In this document: positions 33,204-45,974 of the stretch, piece by piece | Layout of the letters: every line of letters starts with the position of its first letter | How positions within the stretch are numbered: position 1 is the stretch's first letter | Assembly: GCF_033568475.1 (NCBI RefSeq) | Contig: NC_133121.1 | Coordinates: 134,448,375 to 134,512,374 of the forward strand | Source: Henckelia pumila | Taxonomy: Eukaryota > Streptophyta > Magnoliopsida > Lamiales > Gesneriaceae | DNA: 64,000 bases | Direction: 5' to 3' | The notes under the pieces: generated by a model | Told to the model about the DNA's origin: nothing | What the model saw: only the letters and a program-made list of their open reading frames with translations | The model's database searches: none | Position numbers and translations under genes: made by a program

Positions 33204-34599
33204 AGGGGTGATCAAAATTTATGAAAAATCGTTCAAACCGATCGATCCGAACTGCACCACATCATCAAGTACAATTTTTTTGACTAAAAGTCGGATTAAA
33301 AAATAAACAATCAAACTGCACTGCATATAATGGTGTGTGATAATTTGAATGAAATACCGCGCTGACTGCACCGCGTAGTGATTTTTTTTATTATTGAATA
33401 GTAGTGATTTACTATTTTTGATTGAGTTGTATATTATTTATTCTATATTTAATATTGAACAACTAGTAAATAAAACCCTATTTTATTATTTTACACAATG
33501 TTCAAAATGATAATATTAAATTCATGATGCTACAAAATAAAACTAAAATATAGTAAACGGAACGTGAGAAATTAAAAATTAATGACATTATTTCATATTT
33601 CTATTAATTTTGTTACATTCTCATGCACGATTCATGCACATTTAAAGGAAAATCTGGAGACTGAAAAAAAATCTTTTTAAAACTCTTTTAATAAATCCAA
33701 AATAAGGGTAAGTTAGATCCTACCTATGCAGGCATTGCCTTGACATAGATCTAACGGTGTATATTTACAAATAAATATGAGGTTAATTATTTTTTAGTGG
33801 ACCCCGCATGTATTGATAAATGAAGACCTTAGATCTATCATGGAGGTAATGCATGTAAAGGTAGATTGAAATGAACTATATGAGAAAAGTAATTATTGAA
33901 TAAAAATTAATTTTATTTTACTGCTTCATCAGTGGTCAAATAATTCATTATAGTCTTTCAATCACCAACCTTAAGCATCACTTCATTTGAAAGACATTCT
34001 AATTTCATTTAAGATTATAATTATCAACTTAATTTTGTTTATATTTTATTAATTTATTATTTGTTTGTAAGTTGTTGATTTCTTTTCATTAGAGCTGTCA
34101 AAACGAGCCGACGAGGTGGGCTAACCTATAACCCACCAAAATCCGCCAGTTGGCGTGGCGGGCCGGCCCACCATTTAGGGGGTTGGAAAATTATCAACCC
34201 AGCCAACCCGCCTATTTGGTGGTGCGGGACGGACCGACCCGTCAATTTTTAGTTATATTTGGCGAATTAGAGCGGATTGACCCATAATCTACCACAACCC
34301 ACCGATTGACTGGGTGGGCCGCCCCACCATTTAGGCGGATTGGAAATTTTTCAACCCAACCCGCCTATATAACGGGGCAGGACGGGCCAATCCAACTGGT
34401 CCAACCCACTTTGACAGCTCTAGTACTTTTCATTGGAAAAATCACATTAACGTTCGAAACCGGTCGGAACCGCACATATACTTTTACATAAAAAAACCAC
34501 GATTAAAAAATATTATTTAAACCAAACCGTACATCACAAATTGATTTGAATTTAATAAGAAAACCGCTCAAACCGCAACGTGAATCCGTGATCACCCCT
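33204..34599. mobile_element. Possible non-autonomous hAT-like element with nested MITE
   Basis: AGGGGTGATCA at the left end (33204) has its reverse complement TGATCACCCCT at the right end (34599). Sequence near both ends mentions AAACCG/CGGTTT-type words. No clear 8-bp duplication was found at these borders. A separate MITE (34090-34425) lies inside. No transposase. Confidence 0.45.
34090..34425. mobile_element. hAT-type MITE (336 bp)
   Basis: The terminal repeats are TAGAGCTGTCAAA at the left and its near-complement (TTTGACAGCTCTA plus GTA) at the right. The flanks are CTTTTCAT at 34082-34089 and 34426-34433, a perfect 8-bp target duplication. The interior is rich in AACCCGCC/GGCGGG words repeated twice. 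Confidence 0.75.
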
Positions 34600-34958
34600 A
34601 AGTGGTAAGATTATGAATATTATTTCTAAATTTATCATTAGCATGTCATTAATCCGTCGCTATTTTGAATTAGAGACTGGATCAATGACCGAAAATCGAT
34701 AATTAATCAGCGAATTTCTTTTATTATGTTATTTATAATTTAACTCCGGAATATGGGTCTTCATTATATAAACATATAAATTAAGTGAATTAGGACATAT
34801 CGAAGACGTTTGCATATGTAACCACTCCATAAATATTATCCTACTATGGAGTGGTTATACACCCATACGTATGCATATCTGCACACACTTCTTGGTAAAG
34901 ATTATATGTTAGAAAAATATAATGATATTTCTAAATAATATTTAGATCATACACAAAA

Positions 34959-35128
34959 ACTGTTATGAGACGGTCTTACGGATCAATTTTGAGAGATACA
35001 TATCTTATTTGACCCGACCGATGGAATATTATTATTATTATTTATGTCAAAAACGTTATTTTTGATTGAAAATATGAGCATAGTCAATCCATCTCATGGA
35101 TATAAATCCATAAATCGTCTCACAAGAA
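34959..35128. mobile_element. Diverged MITE related to 1981-2137
   Basis: The left end reads CTGTTATGAGACGGTCTTAC and the reverse complement of the right end TTTCTTGTGAGACGATTTAT. The interior shares TTTGACCCG-like and AATATTATTATTATTTATG-like words with the family but has diverged. Confidence 0.5.
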
Positions 35129-35799
35129 ACATATCTAGATCATAATACATTTATTGCTTGGATATGTGTTTGATATTTGACTCAGAAAGAAACAAACGTG
35201 AAATACCAAAAATATTAACTATCCCTATTTGCATTTGGATTGATGTATTTCATCTCTTTGAACTAAAGATTTCAACTCTATGATAACAAATCAATTGGTT
35301 TGTATGGGAAAATCCACTTAATAATGAATTTCAAATCTCAAATATTTGTTAGTGTGCAATAATTTATAATTGTTCTTGGTGGGTAGAGCGATCGAACCAT
35401 GATATTTTAGGTATATTTAAATCTTTGTTTATGAATACATGTTTAATGAAAAAGGTGAAAACACGAAATGAGTTTAATAAAATAATGATAGCAAAATAAA
35501 ATAATAATATTTTTTTAGAAACAAATTAATTAAGAATAATAAATTTAAAATAAAAATAAAAATTAATAAAATAAAAAATATTTGATAAATATTTTATAAT
35601 TGGATCTTTATAAAAATTGTGTATTATGAGTTGAATAGATTTAAAGATTATACTCTCAAGGGGTCAAATATGTATTTTTAATATTTCATTAGGGTATTTG
35701 GTGGAAAAAAATTAAAATATTTGCCCAGTCGTATGAGTGGTACGTGCGCAACAATTACTCATATGAAGAGACACGTGTGCTAGTTTTATAATGAGTAAC
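35129..35799. other. Intergenic, nothing recognised
   Basis: AT-rich sequence without a supported gene or repeat boundary. Confidence 0.4.
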
Positions 35800-35957
35800 A
35801 CTTCTGTGAGACGGTCTCATCCGTGAGACGAGTCAACTTTACCCATATTTATAATAATAAGTAATATTTTTGGCATAAAATGTAATACTTTTTAATGGAT
35901 AACCCATATAAGAGACTCGTCTAAAAAAAATGACCATTGAGACCGTCTCATATGAGT
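35800..35957. mobile_element. 158-bp MITE, copy B
   Basis: The left end reads ACTTCTGTGAGACGGTCTCA and the reverse complement of the right end ACTCATATGAGACGGTCTCA. The interior is nearly identical to the copy at 1981-2137, so both came from a recent common source. Confidence 0.78.
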
Positions 35958-38200
35958 TTTTGTCTTTTATAAAAGGTTAAAGTTGAAGATTCCTATTAAA
36001 ATTTCACATGAAAAAAATGTGTATTTTCAATATTTTACATGGATATTTGGTGCAAATAACTCTACATATAATAACAACAACAAAAATAATAAATATACAA
36101 TTTATTTTTTATACATAAATATTCATAGTTTAAGAACACAAATATATAATGTGTGTACAGACACGACTTGTATCTATACTATTATATAAAAGATGAGGCT
36201 ATTAGAGTAACCACCTTGAGAACACCAAAATCTCATAATTTCATGATTACCCTTTTCTATTAACTACCCACAATTCCTTTCATTTTATTCTTTGTTTTTT
36301 AAAAAATATATATAAATTTTTTTTATTTTACACATGCAAAACGTGTGTTTTTTTTTTTATAGTATAAATAATTGATGGCCATGTGGATTAAATTATGACT
36401 GCTTTTTTAATTTGATCATATTTATAAATTTTTCACGCCCCTAAGAACCCTGAACGTGACAATCAATCGTTAATATAATCGAAAATGTCCACGGTAAATT
36501 TTGAACAAGTCAACATGACATCATTTAAAATTGTTTGAATCTAATAAAAAAGAATACTCCATTAATTGCCTACTTTATGTGCTTGATATTCCAAATCTAT
36601 TCACAATTTAAAAAAAAAAGAGCTCATATTTAATTTTATACTTTATTTAATCAAAGTCTGGGAAAAATATAGTTGTTAGAAAGTGAAATGTATCAGGAGT
36701 GGTCCATTGATATTCAATATTTTATGATGAAATTAATAAATAATTATACAGCCGGCATCGTCAAACTCCCCAGCTTTAATTTTCCATGCAAAATTAATAA
36801 TCACTCATTTTCATTTGACCAACTCACTCATATAATCATATTTTCCTCACCCTAAATTACTATCAAAGGAAGTTTCAGGAATATAATAGCTAAAATGATC
36901 ATCTTCTAACCTTTTCAATTTTGTACTTTAGTCCGTAAGAATTTAAATTTGGGTTTTGATCATATAAGTTAGATTTATTTCGTCTTTTGGTCCATTTTTA
37001 TTTTTATTTTTTATATATGAAGTGTTGACATATGTTTTTTTAGTATTTTTTGGCAACAACAAAAGTCAAATCTAAATATTTACAAAATGAAAATACAAAA
37101 TAGAGACATTATCAATGCGTTCACTCGATGTTCCGTTCAAGTTCATTTCTCATTTCTCATGTTTCTTTTTTTTTTTGAATTTTTTTTCATTAATACATGA
37201 ATATTGTTGAATTTTGTCAAATTTTCATATTTTTCCATGAAGAGTCTAATTCTATGCAACGTTTTTTTCTTTTTGGGAGAAGGGGTCCATTTAGGTAGAG
37301 ACATTAATTCGTGGAGGTGGCCTAGTCTCTTTCAGATTAATTGTGATCCGGTATATGTATGTATGTATATCATATATCATTCACGCATTGCTTGTATTAA
37401 TTTATGTGAATCATTTGTCTAATAAGATAAGATACATTAAAACTCGGGACAATAAAATTAAATAAATTAAACTTTATTTGATAGGTTAATTTTTTTTTAA
37501 AATTTTTAATATGTGCAATTAATTTAAAATAAAGAGTAAGCTTTAGTTAAGCCCATGAGTGATTAAGTGAGCATTCGAACTGATAGTTAAATGCTTGATC
37601 AATGATCAATTTTTGATATCATCTCATTGTTGTTTTTTTTTTGAGGAAATATCATCTCATTGTTTAATTTTATAAGAAATACTATTTATTTTCTAAGTAG
37701 TAGTTTTAAATTACTGTATAATTTCAATATCACGCAATTTATGAAATAACTTGAACTTTGTCACCATATTATATTATATCATTATATTAGATCACATATA
37801 ATTTATATTTTATTAATTTAAAGAAAACTGTCGACTTATCATTCAACAACCACTGCATTTCCTCCACCACCATCACCTGTATATATATGTATATATATAT
37901 ATTTGAACAATTGTATATATATATATATATAATATATATATATATATATAAATTTAATAAGAGTATACAAAATCTTGGCCCTTTAATTAATGCAAACATT
38001 GAAAAATCTGACCAGCTTTCAGGTCTGCAGCGCAAGATTTGAAATCAATGAGGTAATTACACACAATATGTCTTAATTAAGGATGTTATATTAATGCGAA
38101 ATTCTGCAAATAAATCCAAGTTTGTTGACGCTAAAGACAATGGGACCAGCTGTAATCTTCAGTTTAGCCTTTTATAAGTCTACCACTCGGTCAGATTATC
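35958..38200. other. Intergenic and promoter region of the F-box gene
   Basis: AT-rich DNA with (TA)n runs at about 37872-37950. The last few hundred bases should hold the promoter of the kelch F-box gene. I could not single out a TATA box. Confidence 0.4.
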
Positions 38201-38528
38201 CAAAAATACCAGCTTGTATTGTATGTGTGTGTATGTATAGATTCAAGCGTGTATTTGTGGTGTGTAGAAAGAGAAAGCCAGAGAAAGAGATGCCCTTCAC
38301 GGTTTGAAGTGGCTGTATCCCTAACTTCCAAGCACAAGTTTTGCGGTTTGGTTTTCTTGTTTGTATTTGAGGAGCTCCAAAAAGGGATCCGGAAAGAGAG
38401 CTCTTTCCGTGGCCTTGTGGGTTTTCCGTTTTCTGCATCGACTTTTGAGATATTCAGATTTCATGGTTTTGGCTTTCGGGGTACGGTGATCTGTGTTTAC
38501 GAGGGAGAGGCGCAGTTTCTGCATACTC

Positions 38529-41506
38529 ATGGAGCAAATAATTGAGAGGTCTTCGAATGTACACAGGAATTTTAGAGCTCGAGCCCCACTGGTGAGTTTC
38601 ACATGCTTTGACCCTTGTCTTTTGCTGGTGATTTTTGAAATTTGTTTGATTTTGGAGATGCCCGTATGAGATTCTTGGTAAATGTGGTGTTATGTCGATA
38701 TGTTTCTTTGTTTTATGAATAGAATTTGTTCTGGGTTTTTCTTTCTTCTTGAAATTCTTGTTGTTTGGATTTCCGTTTTCCGAATTTTTATGGTCTCCAG
38801 CTGAATTTATGTTAAAGATACCAATTTTATGAATCTTTGACATCTGGTGCATTCAGTTGCTGTTTATTAATGTTCTGCTTTTATTTTCTTTTTCTTTTTC
38901 CCCATCAATGATGGATGAACATAGACTTGGATGCTGCTTCTTTGGTTTTGGTGTGATTTTTGAACCTGATTTACTTCTTTACATGGATCTGAATTGGTTG
39001 GGACGTGGGAACCTGTCTAACGATTTGACAATTACCCCATTAATTTGATCATGTAACTTGAAAATTTCTCAGTGCTTGAATTCATCCTTGAATGAAATTT
39101 ACCATTATGAAAATCAATTATGATAGTTTAATCGGATGTGTTATTTGTCTCATGTTTGATTTGTTCTGATTATTTCAACTTCCCATTTCTGGTCTTTACG
39201 TGTTGGCCTTTACTCGATGTTACCGGTTACATTTCACCATAACATGTCTCATGTTCGAACCGGTTTAGTCTATGCCAGCACATGGGCACTCCAAGGGCCC
39301 AATTTTTTTTGCATTTGAGATGTTCACACTCACGTGCAAAAAAATGTGGGTCGTTGGATCTCCATTCAGCACTGCCCGAATGGGGTAGCATAGACTAAAA
39401 ACCCCTAGCTTTCCTCCCAACTTTTATCTCGGTTCTTCTTCCCTTTTTGCATTTTTCTGGATGTTACTGTTTATCTTACTGATAAGTGACGCCAAAATAG
39501 GCACCCAATCGGTTTTATGTACCGGGTCCATGAAGAGGCACATGTTAGCTCATGTATGTCAAACGTACTTGGCAGGATTTGCTGTTGTCTATGCGAAGTG
39601 AGCTCACAAACATGTGTAGTAACTAACTCAACAGTTGCCAACCCCCCTAGTGGTTTAGTGGCATAAACCTCTCATATCTCTCCCCTGATATGGGAGAGGC
39701 GTTCGTTCAAAATGACCTACAGATGGACAAAACAAGAATGAATCCTTGAGACTCGAGTAGTCAAAGTTGTCCTTAGATAGCCTAGAGTGCGTGTGAAATG
39801 GTCACCCTTACTTTTACGCTTATCTGCCAGAGATAGATGAAATGTCAACTGAAGTTGGTGTATGAATTCGAATCCTCATCGATAGGGATATTCAAACAGA
39901 TCCAACTATGCTAAAGTTGAATCTTTCTTAATCTCGAAGGAAATTTATCCAGCTACAAATAAAGCTGAAGCATGTGACTTAAACATCATCGTCAAATGCT
40001 TTTTTCTATTTTTTGGGTACGTATCGGGTATTGTGAGGAGATTCAGCTTCGAAAGTGATGCAACTGCAACTATTTTAAAATTTCAGATGCATAACTTGTT
40101 TCTGGTAGATAGATATATGGAATGGTGGACTAATATTCGAGTGCAAATGATGTGATACTAGTTAATGAATGTCAGAGTTCCTATTAATTATTTGTTGTTC
40201 CTGTTACATTACTGTTATTTGCACTTTGTGTCATCCTGACCAAGAAATGTTGCAGGTTGACTCGGTATCATGTTATTGCAAAGTCGACTCAGGGTTGAAG
40301 ACAGTTGTCGGGGCAGGAAAATTTGTTCCTGGATCTAAACTTTGTATCCAACCTGATATTAATCCTCGCGCGCACAAGTCAAAAAACTCACGTAGGGAGA
40401 GGAGCAGGGTTCAGCCACCACTTCTACCTGGACTTCCTGATGATCTTGCGATTGCTTGTTTGATCCGAGTCCCTCGCATTGAACATAACAAGCTCCGCCT
40501 AGTTTGCAAGAGATGGTACAAACTTTTGGCTGGAAACTTCTTTTACTCTCTGAGGAAGAGTCTTGGTATGGCTGAAGAATGGGTATACGTAGTGAAAAGA
40601 GATCGTGATGGGCGTATTTCATGGCATGCTTTTGACCCAACCTACCAATTATGGCAGCCGCTTCCGCCAGTTCCCATGGAGTACAATGCGGCAGTTGGAT
40701 TTGGCTGTGCTGTACTTAGTGGCTGTCACCTCTATCTTTTCGGAGGAAAAGATCCACTTAAGGGCTCAATGAGGCGGGTCATTTTCTATAGTGCTCGAAC
40801 GAATAAATGGCACAGGGCACCTGACATGCTTCGTAAAAGGCACTTCTTTGGTTCTTGTGTCATCAACAACTGTCTTTATGTTGCAGGAGGAGAATGTGAA
40901 GGAATCCAGAGAACTCTACGTTCTGCTGAAGTATACGACCCAAACAGAAATAGGTGGAATTTTATTGCTGATATGAGCACGGCTATGGTGCCATTCATTG
41001 GGGTAGTTTATACTGGAAAATGGTTCTTAAAAGGTCTCGGAGCACATAGGGAAGTTTTAAGTGAAGCTTATACCCCAGAAACAAATTCGTGGAGCCCGAT
41101 TAATGATGGGATGATTGCTGGTTGGCGAAACCCGAGTATCTCTATGAATGGCAAGCTTTATGCGTTAGATTGTCGAGATGGTTGCAGACTAAGAGTGTAT
41201 GACGAAGGCACAAATGCTTGGCACCGATTCATTGACAGCAAGCTGCATTTGGGCAATTCTCGCGCTCTTGAGGCTGCTGCTCTTGTTCCTCTCAACGGGA
41301 AGCTTTGTATAATTCGGAACAATATGAGCATTAGTATGGTTGATGTGTCGAATCCGGATAAACAGGTGGAGAGCAACCCTAACATTTGGGAGAATATAGT
41401 GAGTAAAGGTCATTTCCGAACTTTATTCACCAATTTGTGGTCTAGTATTGCTGGGAGAAGTGGATTGAAGAGCCACATCGTGCACTGCCAGGTGCTTCAA
41501 GCATGA
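38529..41506 (+). CDS. SAGL1: Kelch-repeat F-box protein, SAGL1-type (2 exons)
   Basis: Exon 1 (38529-38591) encodes 21 residues (MEQIIERSSNVH onward) and ends at a GTGAGT donor. Exon 2 (40256-41506) follows a TTGCAG acceptor in phase 0, giving 437 residues. The F-box is at about residues 78-121 (LLPGLPDDLAIACLIRVPR, LRLVCKRWYKLL) and kelch repeats fill about 130-400 (HLYLFGGKDPL, CLYVAGGECEG, AEVYDPNRNRW). The C-terminus is HIVHCQVLQA. This closely resembles Arabidopsis At1g55270 as I remember it. It is a substrate adaptor of an SCF ubiquitin ligase, reported to act on wax-biosynthesis protein CER3 and on phenylalanine ammonia-lyase. The frame also stays open upstream of exon 2 (from 40169), but splicing to exon 1 matches the family's N-terminus. 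Confidence 0.9.
39264..39399. mobile_element. Short MITE-like element in the F-box intron
   Basis: TTTAGTCTATGC at 39264-39275 and its perfect complement GCATAGACTAAA at 39388-39399 form 12-bp inverted repeats around about 110 bp. No clear target duplication was found. Confidence 0.5.
39640..39780 (+). mobile_element. Possible tRNA-derived SINE fragment
   Basis: TGGTTTAGTGG fits a polymerase III box A, and GTTCGTTCAAAATG about 50 bases on resembles a degenerate box B. No tail or target duplication could be fixed. Confidence 0.35.
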
Positions 41507-42765
41507 CTCTATATTTCTCCCGCCTCATCATCTAAAGATACAGTATGGTCATCAAAATTGGATATCTGCAGTCTTTTTCGCTCGAATTCTTGATTGAAAA
41601 ACGCATGAGTTAAGTATGAATAATGGAGCATTCGAAAGGCTCGTGGCCAGACGAGTCAAGAATCATGTCTGGTTCTGGTTCTCATCGGGTATCATCTTGC
41701 GAGATGGGATCATCTATTTTTTCACATGAGTACATTTTTGTTGTTCCAATCAATAGTCTGTTTATTGTTTCCCTGGGGTAATAGTATTATTGTATTGGAA
41801 ATCCTTTCTTGTATATACAAGTGGTGTAGAAAACTGAGACAGCATTAGACAAAATGTTATTCAAATACTTGATTCTTGCTTCACCCGCTCGTCTTGTACA
41901 CATTTATCAGAACTTTGATGTTTATTTGAATGGAATCATGAGATACATGGCAATGAAATATAAGTAGCTTCATTAGCTCTTGCCAGCTAAAGACAAGATA
42001 TGCGATCTTATATTTGGTCGATTCGGCATTTTGACGTTTCTTATTCATTCATCTAGTATAACTAACTAGCAGTTACAGGTACATTGGCACTGGTATAATT
42101 AACTAGCAGTCGAGCTTCAATATATAGTCCGCATGAGGTAGCGATTTGTTCAGATTCTTCACAGCTTCACCGGCTATAAAATGTTGCATGTTCCAACACT
42201 ACTCAGCTAAAAGCACTGGTGCATAGTTTCTTGGAACTGGAAGCTGTGAATTGTGATTACCAAAGGAACACCACTGTTATTTTAAAAGAGTGAGATGCAA
42301 TACAAGAACACGTGAATGGAAAGTTCTTTCATGATTTCACACAATCCATTTTGTAAATGCCGTAAAACAAAGGTACGAGACACAAGGTTCCCAGTTCCCA
42401 CGCAAAATACACAACAATTATTCATAGTTGTTAGATGCTCCACACAATCAAATCAGATTACTCAAAAAAATAAGCTGCAATTCCTGGAACCTAGTATCTT
42501 AAAAATTACTAGACCTTTTCCCTTTTATATGATTATTATATCTGCATCTAGATTCCCCAGATGAACATCAAATCTCTACCTTGGGCCAAAGGAGAGACAA
42601 CTCATCCAAGTCATACAAAGAATTCTTCTCCAATCAAAACAGATTCATTCAACTTCAAACAAAACACCCCATGCAATACACATCGATTTCCTCGAATTGA
42701 AAGTTTTGCGCCATGTTTGTTCATGTTATCTGGATGTGCTTTAATTATCAGCAAACATACCCATA
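41507..42765. other. Convergent intergenic region
   Basis: It contains the 3' UTR of the F-box gene (probably to about 41830-41950) and that of the minus-strand DUF538 gene. No further gene, and no strong poly(A) motif that decides an end. Confidence 0.45.
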
Positions 42766-43539
42766 TTATTTCAGATTCTTCGGCCAAAATTCATCCCATT
42801 TACACTTTTCCTTGGTGATATTCATGATTTTAGTTAGACTTTCAACAGCTCTCAAAGTAAACTACAACGTGATACTTTTTTCTAAAGGATACACAAATTC
42901 ACACGAATAACAAATACAAACACATAACATCAAAAGTAAAAATCCTCTCGGAACAACCCCAACTCCCCAAGTTCACACTTTGTGAGCATAAAGTCAAACA
43001 CATGTTAGCACGAAACTTTTCAGTTGTTCAAGAACGCCAAAGATTTTAATAAAGACCATGATTTTTACCTGCTTTAAAGTGAAGGCCTTATCTTTGCAAG
43101 AACGAACAGTTAAGAACTGATCCACATCAAGCTTCTTGTTAATGATTCCAACATTGAAATAAATACTACCAGAAGGAGGCAAGTCAACCTTGATCTCATC
43201 AACATTGAACCAGAAAAAAAATCTTTGAACCTCGATACCCTTCAAATCAGTGATAGACCCAATACTTAACTTCCCGGTAATCTTTTTCTCGTAATAAACC
43301 GTGTAATCGAACTTTATATAACAGGATTTCTCTAAATTCACCTCAAAATTTCCATCTTGATCGAGCGTGTAGTTGGTGACGGAATCAGGCAAGAGACCAC
43401 TGGGGAGGCCGTATTTTGGGAGGAGTTCATACACCGTTGGTTCGGTATTTGATGCAGTGGAGAAAGATGAAGAACAGAAGACTAAGAGATGGAAAACGAA
43501 GAAGAAAAAGATGAACAACTTTTGGACTTTGGACTCCAT
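42766..43539 (-). CDS. DUF538-family secreted protein (probably 2 exons)
   Basis: The start at 43539 gives a hydrophobic signal peptide of about 30 residues (FIFFFFVFHLLVFCSSSFS). The DUF538 domain follows (YELLPKYGLPSGLLP, GNFEVNLEKSCYIKFDY, FFFWFNVDEIKVDLPPSGSI, FLTVRSCKDKAF). Family proteins are small, secreted and related to lipid-binding folds; function is poorly known. Unspliced, the frame ends at 42994 (181 residues). A donor CAG/GTAAAA at 43069/43068 and an acceptor GTTGTAG at 42862-42868 would join, in phase 0, a 96-nt exon (42766-42861). That exon encodes AVESLTKIMNITKEK and ends WPKNLK, giving 188 residues. I prefer the spliced form, with moderate confidence. Confidence 0.8.
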
Positions 43540-43626
43540 TGATTTTTTTTTTTGTCGGTGTGTGAGTATGCGTGGTGTAATTTATCGGCGTAAATATATC
43601 AAATCGTTGGAAAGACAATATAGTTT

Positions 43627-43634
43627 TTTATATA
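43627..43634 (-). promoter_or_regulatory. TATA box of the DUF538 gene
   Basis: TATATAAA on the minus strand lies 88 bases upstream of the ATG, allowing a 5' UTR of about 60 nt. Confidence 0.5.
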
Positions 43635-43734
43635 CTAACGTCTCTAAATGCGTGTTTTATGTATGTATTTGCATAAATCTTTTTATAGAGTTAGTTTTTG
43701 AAGTTGAGCATCGGTTAAGTTCATATCCATAATT

Positions 43735-45310
43735 TTTAAACATGATATCAGATTCATGTTTTATGTTGGACTGTTCATAGTTAAACTCATTATTATGTCA
43801 CACGGGATTTATCGTCATAAAAACTTCAGTTCATTTCTCTTCTTATGTTCATTCTTGGTCATGAATACATGATGTGTTGAAATATCCCACATTTGGATAG
43901 AATTGGTAGGACAATCTTTTCTCATTGGACAATCTTCTCCCATTTGAGCTAAAATTCATGGGGATTTCATATGATTTTGGACTTATGTTCAAGTTCATAA
44001 TCTTTTAACATTGTTTATACAATTGAAATTGGAATAATTATTTATAGTTGATAAATTTTTTATTTTCAAATTAATTATTTTTTATAGTTTAATTAGCAAT
44101 GATATCTAAAAAATTAATAATATAGATGTATAAATAAAAATAAATATTTTATAAATTAAAAAAAATTTGAATGGAATATATGCCAGATTTTAAGTTACAG
44201 ATTTACTAAAATAGTTCTTTATGATATTTTTATGAAATAATAATTTGATATTTTTGTAATATAATAATAACTAGTAACCCTTTTCGAAAATAATCTTACA
44301 AATTTACTAAAATAGTTCTTTATGATATTTTTATGAAATAATTATAATTTGATATTTTTGTAATTTAACAAGGATATTTTCAATACTTAAAAAATGATAC
44401 AACACAAAGACACTAAAAGTTAGTTAGTATTAGACCTTCATTTTTTTATAATATAACTAGTGATCGACGTGTGCAATATAATATATATTAGCGATCGTGA
44501 CGCATGATTTTTACGTGCGTGCTTGATAATTTGATATATAAATTAGAGAAAAATTGTAAAAAAATTTTGTAAATAATTTAATAGAAATTGATAAATGATG
44601 AAATTTGAAAAAAAAAAATAAAGATAAAAGGAGATAAAGTTGCAAGAGAAAAACGAGGATAGTTTTGTCATTTAAGATCTAACATAAAAGTGATGTGTGT
44701 TAAATTTAGAAGTAAAATGAAAAAAAAATTGGTATGATTTGTGATACACCAAAATCGATTAGTCTAAGTGATTGAATTATTCTATATAACATAGACAATA
44801 ATAACTAGTAACACTTTTCGAAAATTTATATCTAAAAATAAATATTAATGATGCTAGTTATAAGTGATAAATAATAAATTTATTGAAATATAAAAGTAGA
44901 TTTTTTTATTTAATTATTAACAAACCATATAGGTTGCGTTTGGATGAAAATATTTCAAATCATGGATTTCGATTACAATTTTATTGTTAAAAATGAAACA
45001 TAGAAAAATATTAAATACACTACTTACTTATTTACACATTAAAAGATTAAAATAGATTGCAAATGATATCATTGTTGAGTGAATTTGAAATTCATCCTAA
45101 TTAACATTAATTACTATATATATATATATGAAATGATTGGATTTGATGCTTATGATGTTACTTCTTTAAACAACAAAAATATATTTGAAATCCATGAATT
45201 TAATATACTTTCATCCAAGTGCTACTTTATTTATTTTTCAAATTTACTAAAATACGTTTATTGTAACTTTTATCAGATGAAATTAAAGGTTTTTTAAATG
45301 ATTTGGGAAC
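43735..45310. other. Intergenic, with a local tandem duplication
   Basis: A segment including TTACTAAAATAGTTCTTTAT and TTTGATATTTTTGTAAT occurs twice in a row at about 44205-44270 and 44298-44370. The rest is AT-rich with no supported gene. Confidence 0.5.
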
Positions 45311-45314
45311 TCGC

Positions 45315-45510
45315 AACCGCTACTTTTTAGTGCACACTGGGTAAATCCCGAACTAACACAATAGTATGCAAACTATGCTAGTCAGGACAAGCTTTGTGTG
45401 ACAAATTAGTCTAAAAAATTATTGGTAGAGAATTGAACACCCGATCACTGGTCAAATACTTGTCTACTCTACTAACTTGACCACTTATTGAGAACAAATT
45501 AGAAGTATTT
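45315..45510 (-). mobile_element. Possible tRNA-derived SINE
   Basis: On the minus strand TGGTCAAGTTAGTAGAG resembles a box A and GTGTTCAATTC a box B about 35 bases on, followed by roughly 120 bp of body. A plain target duplication was not found. Confidence 0.4.
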
Positions 45511-45974
45511 TCGTTGATCCATTAATTATCAAATTAGTTACTGTACAGGGTTGATGTGTTATTTATATATATAGTAAGATAAAGATTTATTATTATATTT
45601 GTCTCTTTATTATTTATAATATATCCAAAAGTAGTGGTCCAAAATTTCATACAATGAATACCTTTTTATGTTTAAAAAAAATTATATATTTTTTATATAA
45701 TTATGATATAAAAAATATTTTTGTTTTACAAATTTCGTCCCTTTTTTTCCCGAAAATTTTAATTTCTTTGATAATAATATCACTAAAATGAAGATGTTAT
45801 TCCCAACATGAATATGACTTTAAAATAAATCCCAATATGGATAGAATAATGCTAGAGGTATAACATATATTGTGTACAAATGATATTTAATTAATATTAG
45901 AAAAATATAACAATTTGGTAAATTTCTAAAAAGAATATACATGCCACTCCTTCCATTTGTGATGATGAGTTTCA

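Larger units (their letters stand above)
38592..40255 (+). other. Intron 1 of the kelch F-box gene (1.66 kb)
   Basis: A long phase-0 intron with GTGAGT and TTGCAG borders. It holds a 136-bp MITE-like element (39264-39399) and a possible SINE (about 39640-39780). Confidence 0.8.

Noticed and set aside
36170-36200. TCTATACTATTATATAAAAG-like word resembling a Helitron 5' end
   Set aside because: No matching 3' hairpin with CTRR end could be paired with it, so no element is called.
38219-38545. 108-codon plus-strand frame before the F-box gene
   Set aside because: It overlaps the 5' UTR and exon 1 out of frame; no recognisable domain.
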